Positions 12,766 through 25,155 of a stretch of DNA of 64,000 nucleotides are shown one piece after another. Every line of letters starts with the position of its first letter. Position 1 is the stretch's first letter. The notes below the pieces were generated by a model, which did not search any database, was not told the origin of the DNA, and was given only the letters and a program-made list of their open reading frames with translations. Location of the stretch: the NCBI RefSeq assembly GCF_963924675.1, contig NC_089220.1:61948639-62012638 (forward strand), in the 5' to 3' direction. Source of the stretch: Phocoena phocoena (Eukaryota; Chordata; Mammalia; Artiodactyla; Phocoenidae). Both the position numbers and the translations under genes were made by a program.

Positions 12766-13926
12766 CTTCTTTATTTATTCATATGTTGATGGGCATTTGG
12801 GTTGCTTCCATATCTTGGCTATTGTAAATAGTGCTGCTATGAATACTGGGGTGCATGTATCCTTTTGAATTATAGTTTTTGTCTCTTCTGGATATATGCC
12901 CAGGAGTGGGATTGCTGGGTCATATGATAGTTCTATTTTTAGTTTTTTAAGTAACCTCCATACTGTCTCCATAGTGGCTGCACCAATTTACATTCCCACC
13001 AACAGGGTAAGAGGGTTCCTTTTTCTCCACCTCCTCTCCAGCATTTGTTATTTGTAGACTAGACTTTTTGATGATGGCCATTCTGGTTGGTATGAAGTGA
13101 TACCTCCTTGTAGTTTTGGTTTGCATTTCTCTAATAATTCACAATGTTGAGCATCTTTTCATGTGCCTGTTGGCCATCTGGATGTCTTCCTTGGAGAAAT
13201 GTCTATTTAGGTCTTCTGCCCATTTTTTGATTGGGTTGTTTGGTTTTTTGATATTGAGATGTATAAGCTGTTTGTATATTTTGGGAAATTAATCCCTGGT
13301 AGGTCACATCGTTTGCAAATATTTTCTCCCATTCTGTAGGTTGTCTTTTTGTTTTGTTTATGGTTTCCTTTGCTGTGCAAAAGCTTTTAAGTTTAATTAG
13401 GTCCCATTTGTTTATTTTTGCTTTTGTTTGCATTACTTTAGGAGTCAGATCCAAGAAAATATTGCTATGATTTATGTCAAAGAGTGTTTTGCCTAAGTTT
13501 TCCTCTAGGAGTTTTATAATATCCAGTCTTACTATTTAGGTCTTTAATCCATTTTTAATTTATTTTTGTATATGGTGTTAGAGAATGTTCTAATTTCATT
13601 CGTTTACATGTAGCTGTCCAGTTTTCCCAGTACCACTTATTGAAGAGACTGTCTTTTCTCCATTGTATACTCTTGCCTCCTTTGTTGTAGTTTAATTGAC
13701 CATAAGTGCATGGGTTTATTTCTGGACTTTCTATCCTGTTCCATTGATCTATGTGTCTGTTTTTGTGCCAGTACCATTCTGTTTTAATTACTGTAGCTTT
13801 GTAGTATAGTCTGAGATCAGGGAGCATGATTCCTCCAGCTCCATTCTTCTTTCTCAAGATTGTTTTGGCTGTTTAGGGTCTTTTGTGTTTCCATATAAAT
13901 CTTTAAAAATTTTGTTCAGTTCTTAT
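12277..13926 (-). mobile_element. L1 3' portion with decayed ORF2 C-terminus
   Basis: Minus-strand L1, 5'-truncated. Translations on that strand give pieces of the ORF2 C-terminal region: 13555-13857 ([20 protein letters not shown]), 13203-13454 ([20 protein letters not shown]) and 12775-12972 ([16 protein letters not shown]). The pieces lie in different frames with stops, so it is inactive. Probable target duplication ACAGTAATATTT / ACAGTGATATTT (one mismatch) at 12265-12276 and 13927-13938. Two AT microsatellites lie inside. Confidence 0.88.
12713..12759. repeat. (AT)n microsatellite
   Basis: Uninterrupted AT dinucleotides, about 23 units, inside the L1. A shorter AT-rich run is at 12301-12340. 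Confidence 0.97.
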
Positions 13927-13939
13927 ACAGTGATATTTA

Positions 13940-14700
13940 ACTAAAAGAAAAATTGATACCTGGAAGTGGGGTGCTGTTGTAACAAAATCATATGGCATTT
14001 GGTAAATAGTAAATATATGTACAGTTTCCTGGGGAGAGAATGAATAATTTTAATTAAATCCTTATAAGGATATAAGGCCTACAAAAAGGATTAAGAACCC
14101 CTGATCTTAATATATCCCAATAAAATTTTTAGTGTCAAGATGTGGTAGATTAAATATGATCACACATTTTTTTGCTCTAATTAAAAAATTTTATTAACAA
14201 CCAGAAACTCATCCATGGAGAACGTCAAGTTAAGAATCCCTGGCTTGAGTATTGGTATATTTTCATTAACTTTCAGTTTACCCTCTCCATCTGCAGATAC
14301 AGTTCTTTATTTAGCTTATTAAAATTATTTTTCATTGTTATAGCTTTATTGCCTCCATTCCAAGTGCACCATCCATATGTAGGCTCTCTCTGCTCTGTCT
14401 TCCACTACTACTACTTCTTGGTTGTCATTTTCATCTCTAAATTCTTTTTTTTGTAATTTTAGCAAGCTTCTCAAATATTTTCTCCGTATTACTAATTTGG
14501 TTTCCTTTGGGGTTGGTTCAGTTCATTATGGACATATTACTTAAAGGCAATGTGTGGATCTGGTTTGGTTTCTGATTAGATAAGACAAGTACCTGAAAAA
14601 ATAATTGTTGAGACAATTGAGGAAATCTGAATATGGTCTGAGTATTAGATGTACTAAGGAGGTATTAGTCTTATTAGGTGTGCTGATGGAATTGTGGTCA
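13940..14700. other. Unassigned AT-rich sequence
   Basis: No gene and no repeat named. Ordinary intergenic composition. Confidence 0.4.
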
Positions 14701-14709
14701 CCTTTTTTA

Positions 14710-16370
14710 AACAAAGGGAAAAAAAAGACTATGTATCAGATAAACTCACTCAAGTAGGAGACTTCTCATTAAAATTAATGCAAGGCAAAAGACAATGGAA
14801 TAACATCTTTTAAACGCTGAAAGGAAAGAAATTGTTTCATTAAATGGAATACATTAAATATGTACAGTTTTTTTGTAGTGACAATTGTAACTCAATAAAA
14901 TGTTTTAAAAAGAGAGTATCAACATATAATTCCATATCAAAAAATTCTTCAGAAAAGAAAGCAAAATAAAACATTTTCAGACCAATAAAAAAATGACAGA
15001 CTCATTGCCAGCAGACTTAACACTACAAAAAAATGTTAAAGGAAGTTCTTCACATTGAAGGAAAATAATACTAGATGGAAAATAGGACCTACACAAAAGA
15101 ATAGAGAGTTCCAGAAATGGTAATCATATGAGTATATATACAAGATAATTTCCCTGGTTTTAAATTTTAAATAATACACTGTTTACAATATATGGAAGTA
15201 AAATGTATGACAATAGCAGAAATAACATAAAGAAAAAATTGAATTATGTTGCTGTAAGTTCTTTACACTATGTATGACGTGTTGTAATATTTGAAAGTAA
15301 ACTGGTAAATTAAAGATGCATTATAACTTATTTATAAGTTATGAACTCTAGGAAAACCATTTTTTAAAGAATTAAAATAGATAAAACAATTGTGATTTTA
15401 AAATGAAATACTAAAACATACTCAACTACCAAAAGAAGGCTGAAAAAAGAGGGGAGAAAAAGAACAAAGAATAGAGAGAGCAAGTATTAGACTAATAGCA
15501 GTATGGTAAAATTAAACCAAACGTATTAAAAATTACTTCAGCTAGATATGGTCTAAACATCCCAATAAAAAGGCAGAAATCAGGGCTTCCCTGGTGGCGC
15601 AGTGGTTGAGAGTCCGCCTGCCGATGCTGGGGACGTGGGTTTGTGCCCCGGTCCAGGAAGACCTCACATGCCGCAGAGCGACTAGGCCCGTGAGCCATGG
15701 CCGCTGAGTCTGCGCGTCCGGAGCCTGTGCTCCTCAATGGGAGGGGCTACAACAGTGAGAGGCCTGTGTACCACACACACACAAAAAAAGGCAGAAATCA
15801 TCAGTCTAGATAAAAAAGCAAGATCCAACTACATGCTGTCTACAAGAAAAAGAGTTATATAAAGTCACAAATAGATCAAAAGTAAAAATAATGGGGCTCT
15901 GCTTCTTGTAATGGCAACGTAGCTTCTATTTAACCGAATGTTCAATAGATAACTGTAAATTCTAGACAAAATATAAAAACAACTACCTAAAAGTCCCAGA
16001 GAGTAACAAAAGCAGGCAGAATCTAGAAGGGAGTCAACATTTGGATGAAGAGGACATCATTGGAGGAGTTTCAGACCTTTATGGCTTTTTTCTTAGAAAG
16101 AGGCCACAGTGGAAAATAAAACTCATTAGAAGCCTATGGAACCTCTACAATGAATCATTCACAGTGGATGAAATCCAACATTACTATGAAGAAAAAAGAA
16201 AATGAGACTCATACACAAAAGATAATCAGTGGATACCAACCCTAGGATGACCCAGATGTTGAAATTAGCAGGCAAGGATTTTAAAGCAACTATTACAGCT
16301 ATGCTCAAGGACATATGCTTGTAATAAATGAACAAATAGAAACTATAAATAAGAGCCAAATGACAAGGCA
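14710..16370 (+). mobile_element. Old L1 fragments (ORF1/ORF2 junction region)
   Basis: Text such as AATGTTAAAGGAAGTTCTTC and the AAGATCCAACTACATGCTGT block matches the start of L1 ORF2 and is paralogous to 21940-22760. A second piece at about 15890-16370 has GATGACCCAGATGTTGAAAT and GATTTTAAAGCAACTATTAC, typical of L1 ORF1. No long frame survives. A CHR SINE interrupts it at 15583. Confidence 0.65.
15583..15784 (+). mobile_element. CHR-2-type SINE
   Basis: Full short-form copy with a tail ending in CACACACACACAAAAA. The 16-base target duplication AAAAAGGCAGAAATCA is at 15567-15582 and 15785-15800. Confidence 0.94.
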
Positions 16371-16879
16371 GCATCTTGAGCACATGGTAAGGTTGTGGGC
16401 TCATGGACAAAGTGAGCTGGAAAGCGCTGGAGCAGAGAAAGTCCAGGCCAAGTGTTAAGTTTGGCTTGTGATGCTTATAATTAGAATCAATCATTTGCAA
16501 TTGCAAGTTTACCTGATGCAGTCCTGTCCTCTTCATCCAATTTCTTAAGGTTCCTCTCAGTTTATGAACCTCTTAAAAGTATTAATATTCTAAGATCTGA
16601 TAATTAAACCCTGTGGGATAAATCAAATCATTATTACAGAATTGTCAAGTTAACGTTGCTGCTGTTTCAAGGTCCAACAATGGGTCTCTTTTTCACTAAA
16701 AGGTGTAATGATGACTAGAATACCAAGATCTGGTATAGCCTACACTATGCTTCTAAAGCTTGGGCCTTTAACCCTTACATGTAGTCACACTGATTGTGAC
16801 AAAAGAAAGATCTATGAGCTTGGCTATAAAATGTATGAGAGGTATTTTCTACTGCTACATGCACCATGATGATAAAGTT

Positions 16880-17760
16880 CACAGTTTAAACAAGACTCAA
16901 CCCATGCCTAGTGAAGTTAAGCAACTTCTGTTGGACGTTTTGCAGCCTCAACAGCATGGAAGACGTTGACTAAGCAGGCATCAGATCAATGAGTCTTTGA
17001 ATAGAACTTCAACTGGGTTCTCTGACCAAGCATTGCAGACCCTGCAAAAGACACTGAATGGTATCATTGCACCTAAGAGGCATTTACCATAGCAACCAAT
17101 CTGTCAGACATGATCATGTATGAGAGGAATTTCTTTCTCCTTCTTGAAGACATATTGGAAAAGAGCAACTAGCCAAAGAACAGAGAGATCATCGTGGAGG
17201 TATTAATGGCTGTACCCATGGTACTCGAAAGAAATCTTCAGCCACACTTTCAAGACAAAAAGTAGATCTAGACAAACTAGTAAAAGAAGCATTTCATTAA
17301 TTTCAAAAATATGAGATTCAAGTAAAGGAAGTTGAAAAAAAAGACGATATGGTTTTCTTTTACAACACTCTCTCCAATCCCCTGGAAAAAAGAGGAACAT
17401 ACAGCTATTTAACAAAGGCTCTGATAAATATTCTGCTGGAGGAAGAAGTCAAGCCAAGCAATAATGACCTGTGTTTGGTTAGCTGAGACAGGTAGAAGAA
17501 ACTCTGTTGAGACACTTTGTCCAGAAGTGTGTTGTTTTGTTGAAGCTTAATCAAGGCATCCATAAATTAATGGACTGATTATGCTGGTGAGGTGCTTGCC
17601 ATACTGTTGGCAGAGTTATTGGACCTCTTGAATGCTATGACCAACCTAATGGTAAGAAATATCTTTATTCAAGAGTAAAAAATTTGATGATCATTCCAAT
17701 AGCAATAATAGTCTTCACTGAATGATAGAATACTTTTAAAATGGAAACTTGACCTGTGCT
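16880..17760 (+). pseudogene. PHKB (pseudogene): Processed pseudogene of PHKB (phosphorylase kinase beta), 3' part
   Basis: The + strand encodes, in broken frames, the C-terminal end of phosphorylase kinase regulatory subunit beta: PSEVKQLLLDVLQPQQHG (from 16903), SLNRTSTGFSDQALQ, NREIIVEVLMAVPMVLERN, VDLDKLVKEAF and [20 protein letters not shown], then a stop at 17484-17486. These blocks are collinear with my recollection of the PHKB C-terminus and cross known exon boundaries without introns, so it is a retrocopy. It is dead: in-frame TGA after the QQHGRR block, TAG in place of Gln in the LP-QP motif, a 1-base deletion after it, TAG in the KSN-PK stretch, a 2-base insertion before VDLDKL, and TAA before FQKYE. 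The sequence after 17486 probably includes 3' UTR; no clear poly(A) tail was found. The left limit is uncertain and traces may extend to about 16700. Confidence 0.85.
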
Positions 17761-17829
17761 TGTTTAATGATCTAATAGAGCATGAGAATGAATCTGTGCT
17801 TTATGTTTTTTTATCACTTGATATTGTCT

Positions 17830-18980
17830 CACAGGTCACTGAAGCTCTGCTTTTTTAAAAAATCTTTTTTCCTCTGCTTTTCAGATTGGATAATTTCTAT
17901 TGATCTGTGTTCAAGTTCTTTGTCCCTTTCTTCTTCTGTCTCCAATCTTCTCTTCAGCTCATCCAGTGACTGTTTTTCCCATTTCATATGTTGTAGCTCT
18001 TTAGTTTCAGAATTTCCATTTGATTTATAAAATAGCATTTATTTCCCTAAAGTTCCCCATTTTGTTTAGCTATTGTCAATAAAATATTTTAATTTGTCTT
18101 TGAATATATACATATATGTTATTATATATATTTACCTCTTTAAATGTACTTTTCTGCTAATTCCAACATTTTGGTCATGTAGAATTCTGTTTCTATTAAC
18201 TGCTTTTTCTTTTGACATTGGGAACTATCTCCTATGTCTTCACATGCCTAGCAATTTTTTATTATAATCTGACCATTATGAATAATACATTTTAGGGTCT
18301 TTGGATTCTGAATTCCTTTATCTTCTGCTAATCTTCTTTGAAGAATACTCATTTTTGTTCTACCAGGAAGTTAAGTTACTAGCTGATCCCCCTTGAACTT
18401 GCAGAGCATTGGTTTTACACATTCCTAAGCATATTTATTGAAATATTTGCCCCTTACGTTGGAGGCCAATCTTTTAGTCCTGTGACATTGCCTTTTTTTC
18501 CAAGGCAAACTTTCTTTTGATGGAAAGCCAGAGGTGTTCACTGAATCCATTTAACTTGGTGAGAATCAAACTCCAAACTCTCCTGCTTTTACATTCTTCC
18601 AGGTACTGTTTTCTGCTGAGCTCCTTGGAATCTCTCCTGTGCGTTTTGAGAGTTGGATTGTGATTTGAATAGCATTTAAATGCAAATTTGGGGTCTTCCC
18701 TCTCTCCACCCCAAACCCTCTACAGGGTTCCTCTGTTCTGGGATTTCCCTAACGTAATTTTTCAGGTAATTTTGCAGCCTCTAACTTCATGCTCTGATAC
18801 CTCAAGCTGAAAACACTAGTCTTTTCTGTTCATCTTCTGTCTGACCTTTGTGTGGTCTGAGTAGTGCCCTCAGTGAAATAGCCTGGTAAACTTGGTTCTC
18901 ACCCAGTGAATGGTTCCATTAAAGACTAGAACCCCCTTCAGTTTCTGCCTGCTTCTGATCATTTTCCAAAGCCTTCAAAT
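17830..18980 (-). mobile_element. Old L1 (ORF1-side) fragment, antisense
   Basis: The + strand shows the reverse complement of the L1M 5'/ORF1 region (TTTCAGATTGGATAATTTCT, AGTTTCAGAATTTCCATTTG, GCTAATTCCAACATTTTGGT). The 69-codon minus-strand frame at 17829-18038, rich in Glu/Lys/Arg, is a remnant of the ORF1 coiled coil. Degraded to the right. Confidence 0.55.
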
Positions 18981-18983
18981 AAT

Positions 18984-19018
18984 TGTGTGTGTGTATGTGT
19001 GTGTCTGTGTGTGTGTGC
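18984..19018. repeat. Imperfect (GT)n
   Basis: GT dinucleotides with single A and C interruptions. Confidence 0.9.
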
Positions 19019-19029
19019 ATTGTCCAGAG

Positions 19030-19690
19030 TTTACTGTTGTCTGAGAAAAACTTAGTCTGATATAAGCTACTTTCCATGACCAGAATCAGAACTCCCATTC
19101 AAGAATACACACTTAAACAAGCTTTTAAGGTGATTCTTTTATACTCTAAAGTTTTGGAGCTGCTGTCTTAGATAAACTGTTGTTCTTAACTTTATCCTTT
19201 AAAAGTCATCTTTACTGCAAAAAAGAAGTTAAACTCTTTAGGTACATTAGTCACACTCCTTTTAACCGTGAAAGTAAAGTCCTGCAAAACATGATAACTA
19301 TACTTTTCCCCACAATGTGTTCTTTGTTACTACAGTTTCCTAAAGGGACTGGAACCTGTCTGTTAAAAATCAGAGAACGTTGTAGTAGAGTGGAAAGAAT
19401 ACAGTGTGGTACTAGGTTGTTAGGTTTTAAATGTGATAATGCCTAAAGTAAAGGTCCAATAATATCAAAATTACCCTAGAAAATCCTATAAAATGGTGAC
19501 AAAAATTTGTGTATATAATTTGATACAGTAATTTTTATGTGCATTAAAATTTGAGAACTACTGAGCTAGACAAAAATGGTAATACAAAGAAACTCTCTAA
19601 GCAGTGGGTGGACATTCAAACTATCCTGCTGTCAAAATAACTACAAAATTAGAAGATGTGAATGGGGAGCAGGTAGAGAATTCTTAAAAC
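19030..19690. other. Unassigned sequence
   Basis: Holds an 88-codon + strand open frame (19180-19446) without recognised homology or splice context. Probably chance. Confidence 0.4.
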
Positions 19691-19691
19691 T

Positions 19692-20915
19692 CCCTGTTTG
19701 TCAACCCAATCCAAAAATGGGCAGAAGACCTAAATAGACCTTTCTCCAAAGAAGATATACAGATTGACAACAAACACATGAAAGGATGCTCAACATCACT
19801 AATCATTAGAGAAATACAAATCAAAACTACAATGAGATAGCACCTCACACGGGTCAGAATGGCCATCATCAAAAGGTCTACAGGGCTTCCCTGGTGGCGC
19901 AGTGGTTGAGAGTCCACCTGCCGATGCAGGAGACAGGGGTTCGTGCCCTGGTCTGGGACAATCCCACATGCCACGGAGCGGCTAGGCCCGTGAGCCATGG
20001 CCGCTGAGTCTGCGCGTCCGGAGCCTGTGCTCCGCAATGGGAGAGGCCACAACAGTGAGAGGCCTGCGCACTGGAAAAAAAAAAAAAAAGGTCTACAAAC
20101 AATAAATGCTGGAGAGGGTGTGGAGAAAAGGGAACCCTCTTGTACTGTTGGTGGGAATGTAAATTGATACAGCCACTATGGAGAACAGTATGGAAGTTCC
20201 TTAAAAATCTAAAAGTAGAGCTACCATATGATCCAGCAATCCCACTACTGGGCATATACCCTGAGAAAACCATAATTCAAAAAGAGTCATGTACCACAAT
20301 GTTCACTGCAGCTCTATTTACAATAGCCAGGAATGGAAGCAACCTAAGTGTCCATCGACAGATGAATGGATAAAGAAGATGTGGCACATATATACAATGG
20401 AATATTACTCAGCCAAGAAAAGAAACAAAATTGAGTTATTTGTAGTGAGGTGGATGGACCTAGAGTCTGTCATACAGAGTGAAGTAAGTCAGAAAGAGAA
20501 AAACAAATACTGTATGCTAATGTATATATATGGAATCTAAAAAAAAAAAATGGTTCTATTGAACCTAGACTCAGGACAGGAATAAAGACACAGACATAGA
20601 GAATGTACTTGAGGACACGGGGAGGGAGAAGGGTAAGCTGGGACGAAGTGAGAGAGTGGCATGGACATATATACACTACCAAATGTAAAATAGATAGCTA
20701 GTGGGAAGCAGCCACATAGCACAGGGAGATCAGCTCAGTGCTTTGTGACCACCTAGAGGGGTGGGATAGGGAGGGTGGGAGGGAGACGCAAGAGGGAGGA
20801 GATATGGGGATATCTATATATATCTATATATATGTGTAGCTGATTCGCTTTGTTATAAAGCAGAAACTAACACACCATTGTAAAGCAATTATACTCCAAT
20901 AAAGATGTGACTTCT
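19692..20915 (+). mobile_element. 5'-truncated L1 with ORF2 C-terminus, split by a SINE
   Basis: Starts in ORF2 (CAATCCAAAAATGGGCAGAA) and ends at the L1 3' terminus (TTATACTCCAATAAAGATG). Translation gives [17 protein letters not shown] and WIKKMWHIYTMEYYSAKK in two frames, so ORF2 is frameshifted. It is less diverged than most L1 pieces here. The CHR SINE at 19883 inserted later. Confidence 0.9.
19883..20085 (+). mobile_element. CHR-2-type SINE nested in L1
   Basis: Complete short-form copy. The exact target duplication AAAAGGTCTACA is at 19871-19882 and 20086-20097, with L1 text continuing on both sides. Confidence 0.95.
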
Positions 20916-20949
20916 CTTGTGTTTTGGAATATGACATGCTGACAATCAA

Positions 20950-21062
20950 AACTTAGTTCTACTACTTAGTAGCTATGTAATCTTCAGCAATTCGCTTAAC
21001 CTTTCTGAGTCTTGGTTTCCTCATCTATGAAAATTGGGAACCCTTCTTTTGTAATATGAATG
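20950..21062 (+). repeat. MIR SINE fragment
   Basis: Sense MIR core: CTACTACTTAGTAGCTATGT, CGCTTAACCTTTCTGAGTCT and TTTCCTCATCTATGAAAATT. Confidence 0.75.
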
Positions 21063-21219
21063 CCAAAATGCCTGGAACATTTCCTAGGACATGTCAGAAG
21101 CGAGGGTCCCGGACTTTCTCTTTATCTAAGAGTATTCCCCAAGCTTTGTTCTCAAAAGACCCAGGCAAATTCATTTCTGATGATTGGTTTGGATTCAATC
21201 TATCTTCTCCGAATACCTT

Positions 21220-21442
21220 TTTTTTTGTTTGTTTGTTTTGTTTTTGTTTTGCAGTACGCGGGGCTCTCACTGTTGTGGCCTCTCCCGTTGCGGAGCACAG
21301 GCTCCGGACGCGCAGGCTCAGCGGCCATGGCTTACGGGCCCAGCTGCTCCACGGCATGTGGGATCCTCCCGGACCGGGGCACGAACCCGTGTCCCCTGCA
21401 TCGGCAGGCGGACTCTCAATCACTGCGCCACCAGGGAAGCCC
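21220..21442 (-). mobile_element. CHR-2-type SINE
   Basis: Reverse copy with a TTTTGTTTGTTTGTTTTG tail on the left and CCAGGGAAGCC head on the right. Flanked by AATACCTT at 21212-21219 and 21443-21450. The open frames across it come from the GC-rich SINE. Confidence 0.93.
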
Positions 21443-23544
21443 AATACCTTGTTTTTAAAGGGAGCAAGGTTTCAATGAACAACTTCAACTTACACACAAG
21501 TGAACCTTTTGAAAACTTATATTTCCTGCTCATTTTCCCAAAAGAATGCAACTTGATGGATAATTTATAAGAGGCTTAGTCAAGAGAAGAATAACCATGA
21601 TAATGACGATTACATCCCAGAAAGGGCTTACTCTATTGATTATAGAGTGTCTAACTCTGATATCTCCATTTATAAATATACTACCTGCTGTTCTGGGAGC
21701 AATCAGTGGTAGTTCTATAATTTTCATATAGGATACGGTGAGAGGTGACAATCTTGTGTGCCTTCAGGCAGATGGTAGGCAGGGCCATGAAACTGTACTT
21801 ACACAAGGTAATAAAAATAAACTTTCCATATCAGAGGCTGGAGGGAATTTTGAGTTTGTTGGAGAAGAGGTGAAGCCCTCTCAATGCTTCTCACTTTGTG
21901 CTGTCCCTGGAAACAATGTAAGCCAGAAGACAGTGGAACATCTTTAAAATATTGCAAGAAAAAAAAATACTGAGCACCTATAATTCTGTACCCAATGAAA
22001 CTATCTTTGGAAAATGGAGATTAAAATAAAGACACTTTCAGATATGCAAAAGCTGAAAGAATTTATCACCATCAGATCTGCACTACAAAAGAAATATTTA
22101 AAAGAAATTCTTTAGGCAGAAGGAAAGTAATACCAGGTGGAAATATGGATCTACTGAAGAGCACTGGAAATAGTAGCTATGTGTGAAATAGAAAAGTCTT
22201 TTTCCCTTAGTATTTAAATCTCATTAAAAGATAACTGACTGTGTAAAACAAAGGTAGTAAACATTTACTGTGGAGGTTATAATATATTTAGAAATAAAAT
22301 GTATGACAACAGTAGCACAAAGGACAGAAGGCAAAGAGTTGGAAGTAGTCATTTGTGAGGTTCTTATACTACATATAAAGTGGTACATCATTTGAAGGTA
22401 AACTGCAATAAGTTAAATTAAATCTTAAAGCAGCTACTGAAATAACACAACAAAAAAATATAGCTAATAAGCCAAAAGAAGGAGATAAAATGGAGTCATA
22501 GAGAGTACTCATTGAATACAAAAGAAGACCAAAAAAGAGGGAAAGGGGAACAAAGGAACAGCCTCAAATAGAATGCAAATAGTAAAGATGGTCAATTTAG
22601 CCCCAACAACAGCAATAATCACATTAAATGCAACTGCTCTAAATATCCCAATTAAAGGCAAAAATTGTAGAGTTGGACTAAAAGCAAGACCCAACTATAT
22701 GCTGCTTACAAGAAACCACATTAACTCTAAAGACACAAATAGGCTAAAAATAAAAGAAAGAAAATAGATACATGATGCTAATACTAATCAAAGTAAAGCC
22801 ATATTAATATCAGAAAAAGAAGAGATCAGAACATGGAATAATACCAGAAATAAAAGGAGTCATTTCATAAGGGTAAAGTGTTGAATTCAAGAGGACATAA
22901 CAATCCAAAATGTTTATGAACCTAGTAACAGAGCTTCAAAATACATGAAGCAAGAGCTGATATACCTGTAAGAAGAAATAGAGAAACCTACAATTATAGT
23001 TGAAGATTTCAATCTCTCTCTCTTAACAATTGATAGAACAAGTAGACAGAATAACAATAAGAGCACAGAAGACTTGAATAACACTATGAAGAAAGTTGCC
23101 CTAATTGACATTTATAGAACACTCCACTCAGCTTTAGCAGAGTAAAAATTCTTTGCAAATGTACTCATAGATTTACGAAGAGAAGCCATATTCTGAGCTA
23201 TTAAACAAGTCTCAATAAAAATATTTGAGTCACACAAAGTAAGTACAGCAAGTACTCTGATCACAGTAGAATCAAGAGTACAACAGAATCACAATACATC
23301 ACAAGAGAAATCAATAACAGCAAGATGTCTGGGAAATCCCCAAACTTTTGGAAATTAAAAAACATAAATCTATGTAACCCAAGAGTCAAAGAAGAATTCA
23401 AAACAAATTAGAAAATATTTTAACTGATTTGCAAATGTAAGTGAAAAGACAACTTATCAAAATGTACAGGATACAGCTAAAGCAGTGCTTATAAGGGAAA
23501 TTTGTAGCACTAAATGCCTATTTAGAAAAGAAGTTCTCTATAGT

Positions 23545-23990
23545 GGGCTGAATTGTGACTTCCAAAAAGATATGTCCACATCCTAGCCCCGAGACCATGC
23601 GAATGTTACCTTATTTGGAAAAAGTCTTTGCAGTTATAATTAAGAATCTTGAGATGAGGAGATCGTCATTATCCAGGTAAGCTGTACATGCCATCACAAG
23701 CATCTTTATAAGAGAGTGGCAAAGAGAAACACACACAGAAGGAAAGACCATGTGAAACGGAGACAGAGATTGGAGTAATGTATTCACAAGTCAAGGAATG
23801 CCAACAGCCATCAGAAGCTGGAAGAGGCAAGGAAGGGAATCTCCCCTAGAGACCTGGAAAGAATGCAAACCTGCTGACACCTTGATTTCTGACTTCGGGC
23901 CTTCAGAACTGTGAGAGTATAAATTTCTGTGTTAAGCCTCCAAGTTTGTGGTGATTTGTTACAGCAACCACAGGAAACTCATATAGTCTC
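23545..23990 (+). repeat. LTR-like repeat inside L1
   Basis: GGCTGAATTGTGACTTCCAA, TTACCTTATTTGGAAAAAGT, CTGACACCTTGATTTCTGAC and AGAACTGTGAGAGTATAAAT occur in the usual order. It is related to the copies at 2905 and 26520 and interrupts the L1. Confidence 0.65.
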
Positions 23991-24805
23991 AAATCAGTGA
24001 CCTCATTTTCCATGTTAAAAAACTAGAAGAAGAAAAAAAAACTAGAAAAAGTGCAAATTAAGCACACACTGTTAGCAGAATAAAAGAAATAATAAAGATG
24101 GGAACAGAAATCATTGAAGTGGAAAACATAAAATCAATACAAGAAAATCAATGAAACCAAAAGTGGAGTCTTCGAAGAGATCAATAAAATTGATAAATCT
24201 CTAGCTAGACTTCTCAAAAAAGAGAGACAGAGGGAAGATACAAGTGACTGATATCAACAATAGAAGAGGTGATGACATAACTCTAGACCCTACAGGTATT
24301 AAAAGGATAATAAGGAAATAGCTTATATGAATAATTTTATTTCAACAACTTAGATGAAATGGACAAATTTCATTGAAAGACACAAACTACCAAAGCTCAC
24401 TCAGGAAGAAATAGATAATCTGAATATCTATTTTCATAATATACATATATAATTTTCCCACAAAGGAAACTCCAGGCCAGATGGCTTCACTGGCAAAGTC
24501 TACCAGACATTCAAGCATTTGCCGAAGACATACAAATTTTTCACAAACTCTTCCAGAAAACTGAAGAGGTAGGGATATTTCTCAACTCATTCTGTATAGC
24601 CAGCCTCTGATACCAGAATTAGACAAAGCCATTACAAGAAAAGAAAATTACAGATTAACGTGCTCATGAACATAGATGCAAAAGTTCTTAAGTAACCTTT
24701 GACAAATTAAATACAACAGTGTATAAAATGAGTAACAAATGATGACCAAGTAGAGTTTATCTCAGAAAGGCCAGATTGGTTTAACATTCAAAAATCAATT
24801 AATGT

Positions 24806-25155
24806 GGGCTTCCCTGGGGGCGCAGTGGTTGCGAATCCGCCTGCCAATGCAGGAGACATGGGTTCGAGCCCTGGTCCGGGAAGATCCTACATGCCACGGA
24901 GCAGCTAAGCCCGTGTGCCACAACAACTGAGCCTGTGCTCTAGATCCCGCGAGCCACAACTACTGAGCCCATATGCCACAACTACTGAAGCCCATGCGCC
25001 TAGAGCCCGTGCTCTGCAACAAGAGAAGCCACCGCAGTGAGAAGCCCGCGCACCGCAACGAAGAGTAGACCCCGCTCGCCGCAACTAGAGAAAAGCCTGA
25101 GTGCAACAGCGAAGACCCAACACAGCCAAAAATAAATAAAATAAATAAATTTAAA
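24806..25155 (+). mobile_element. CHR SINE (long form)
   Basis: Long form with the repeated GAGCC...CACAACTACTGA modules and a CCAAAAATAAATAAAATAAA tail. The target duplication AAAATCAATTAATGT is at 24791-24805 and 25156-25170. Confidence 0.95.

Noticed and set aside
12775..13857. Minus-strand frames with reverse-transcriptase-type C-terminal sequence
   Set aside because: Pieces of a broken L1 ORF2 in different frames, not a gene.
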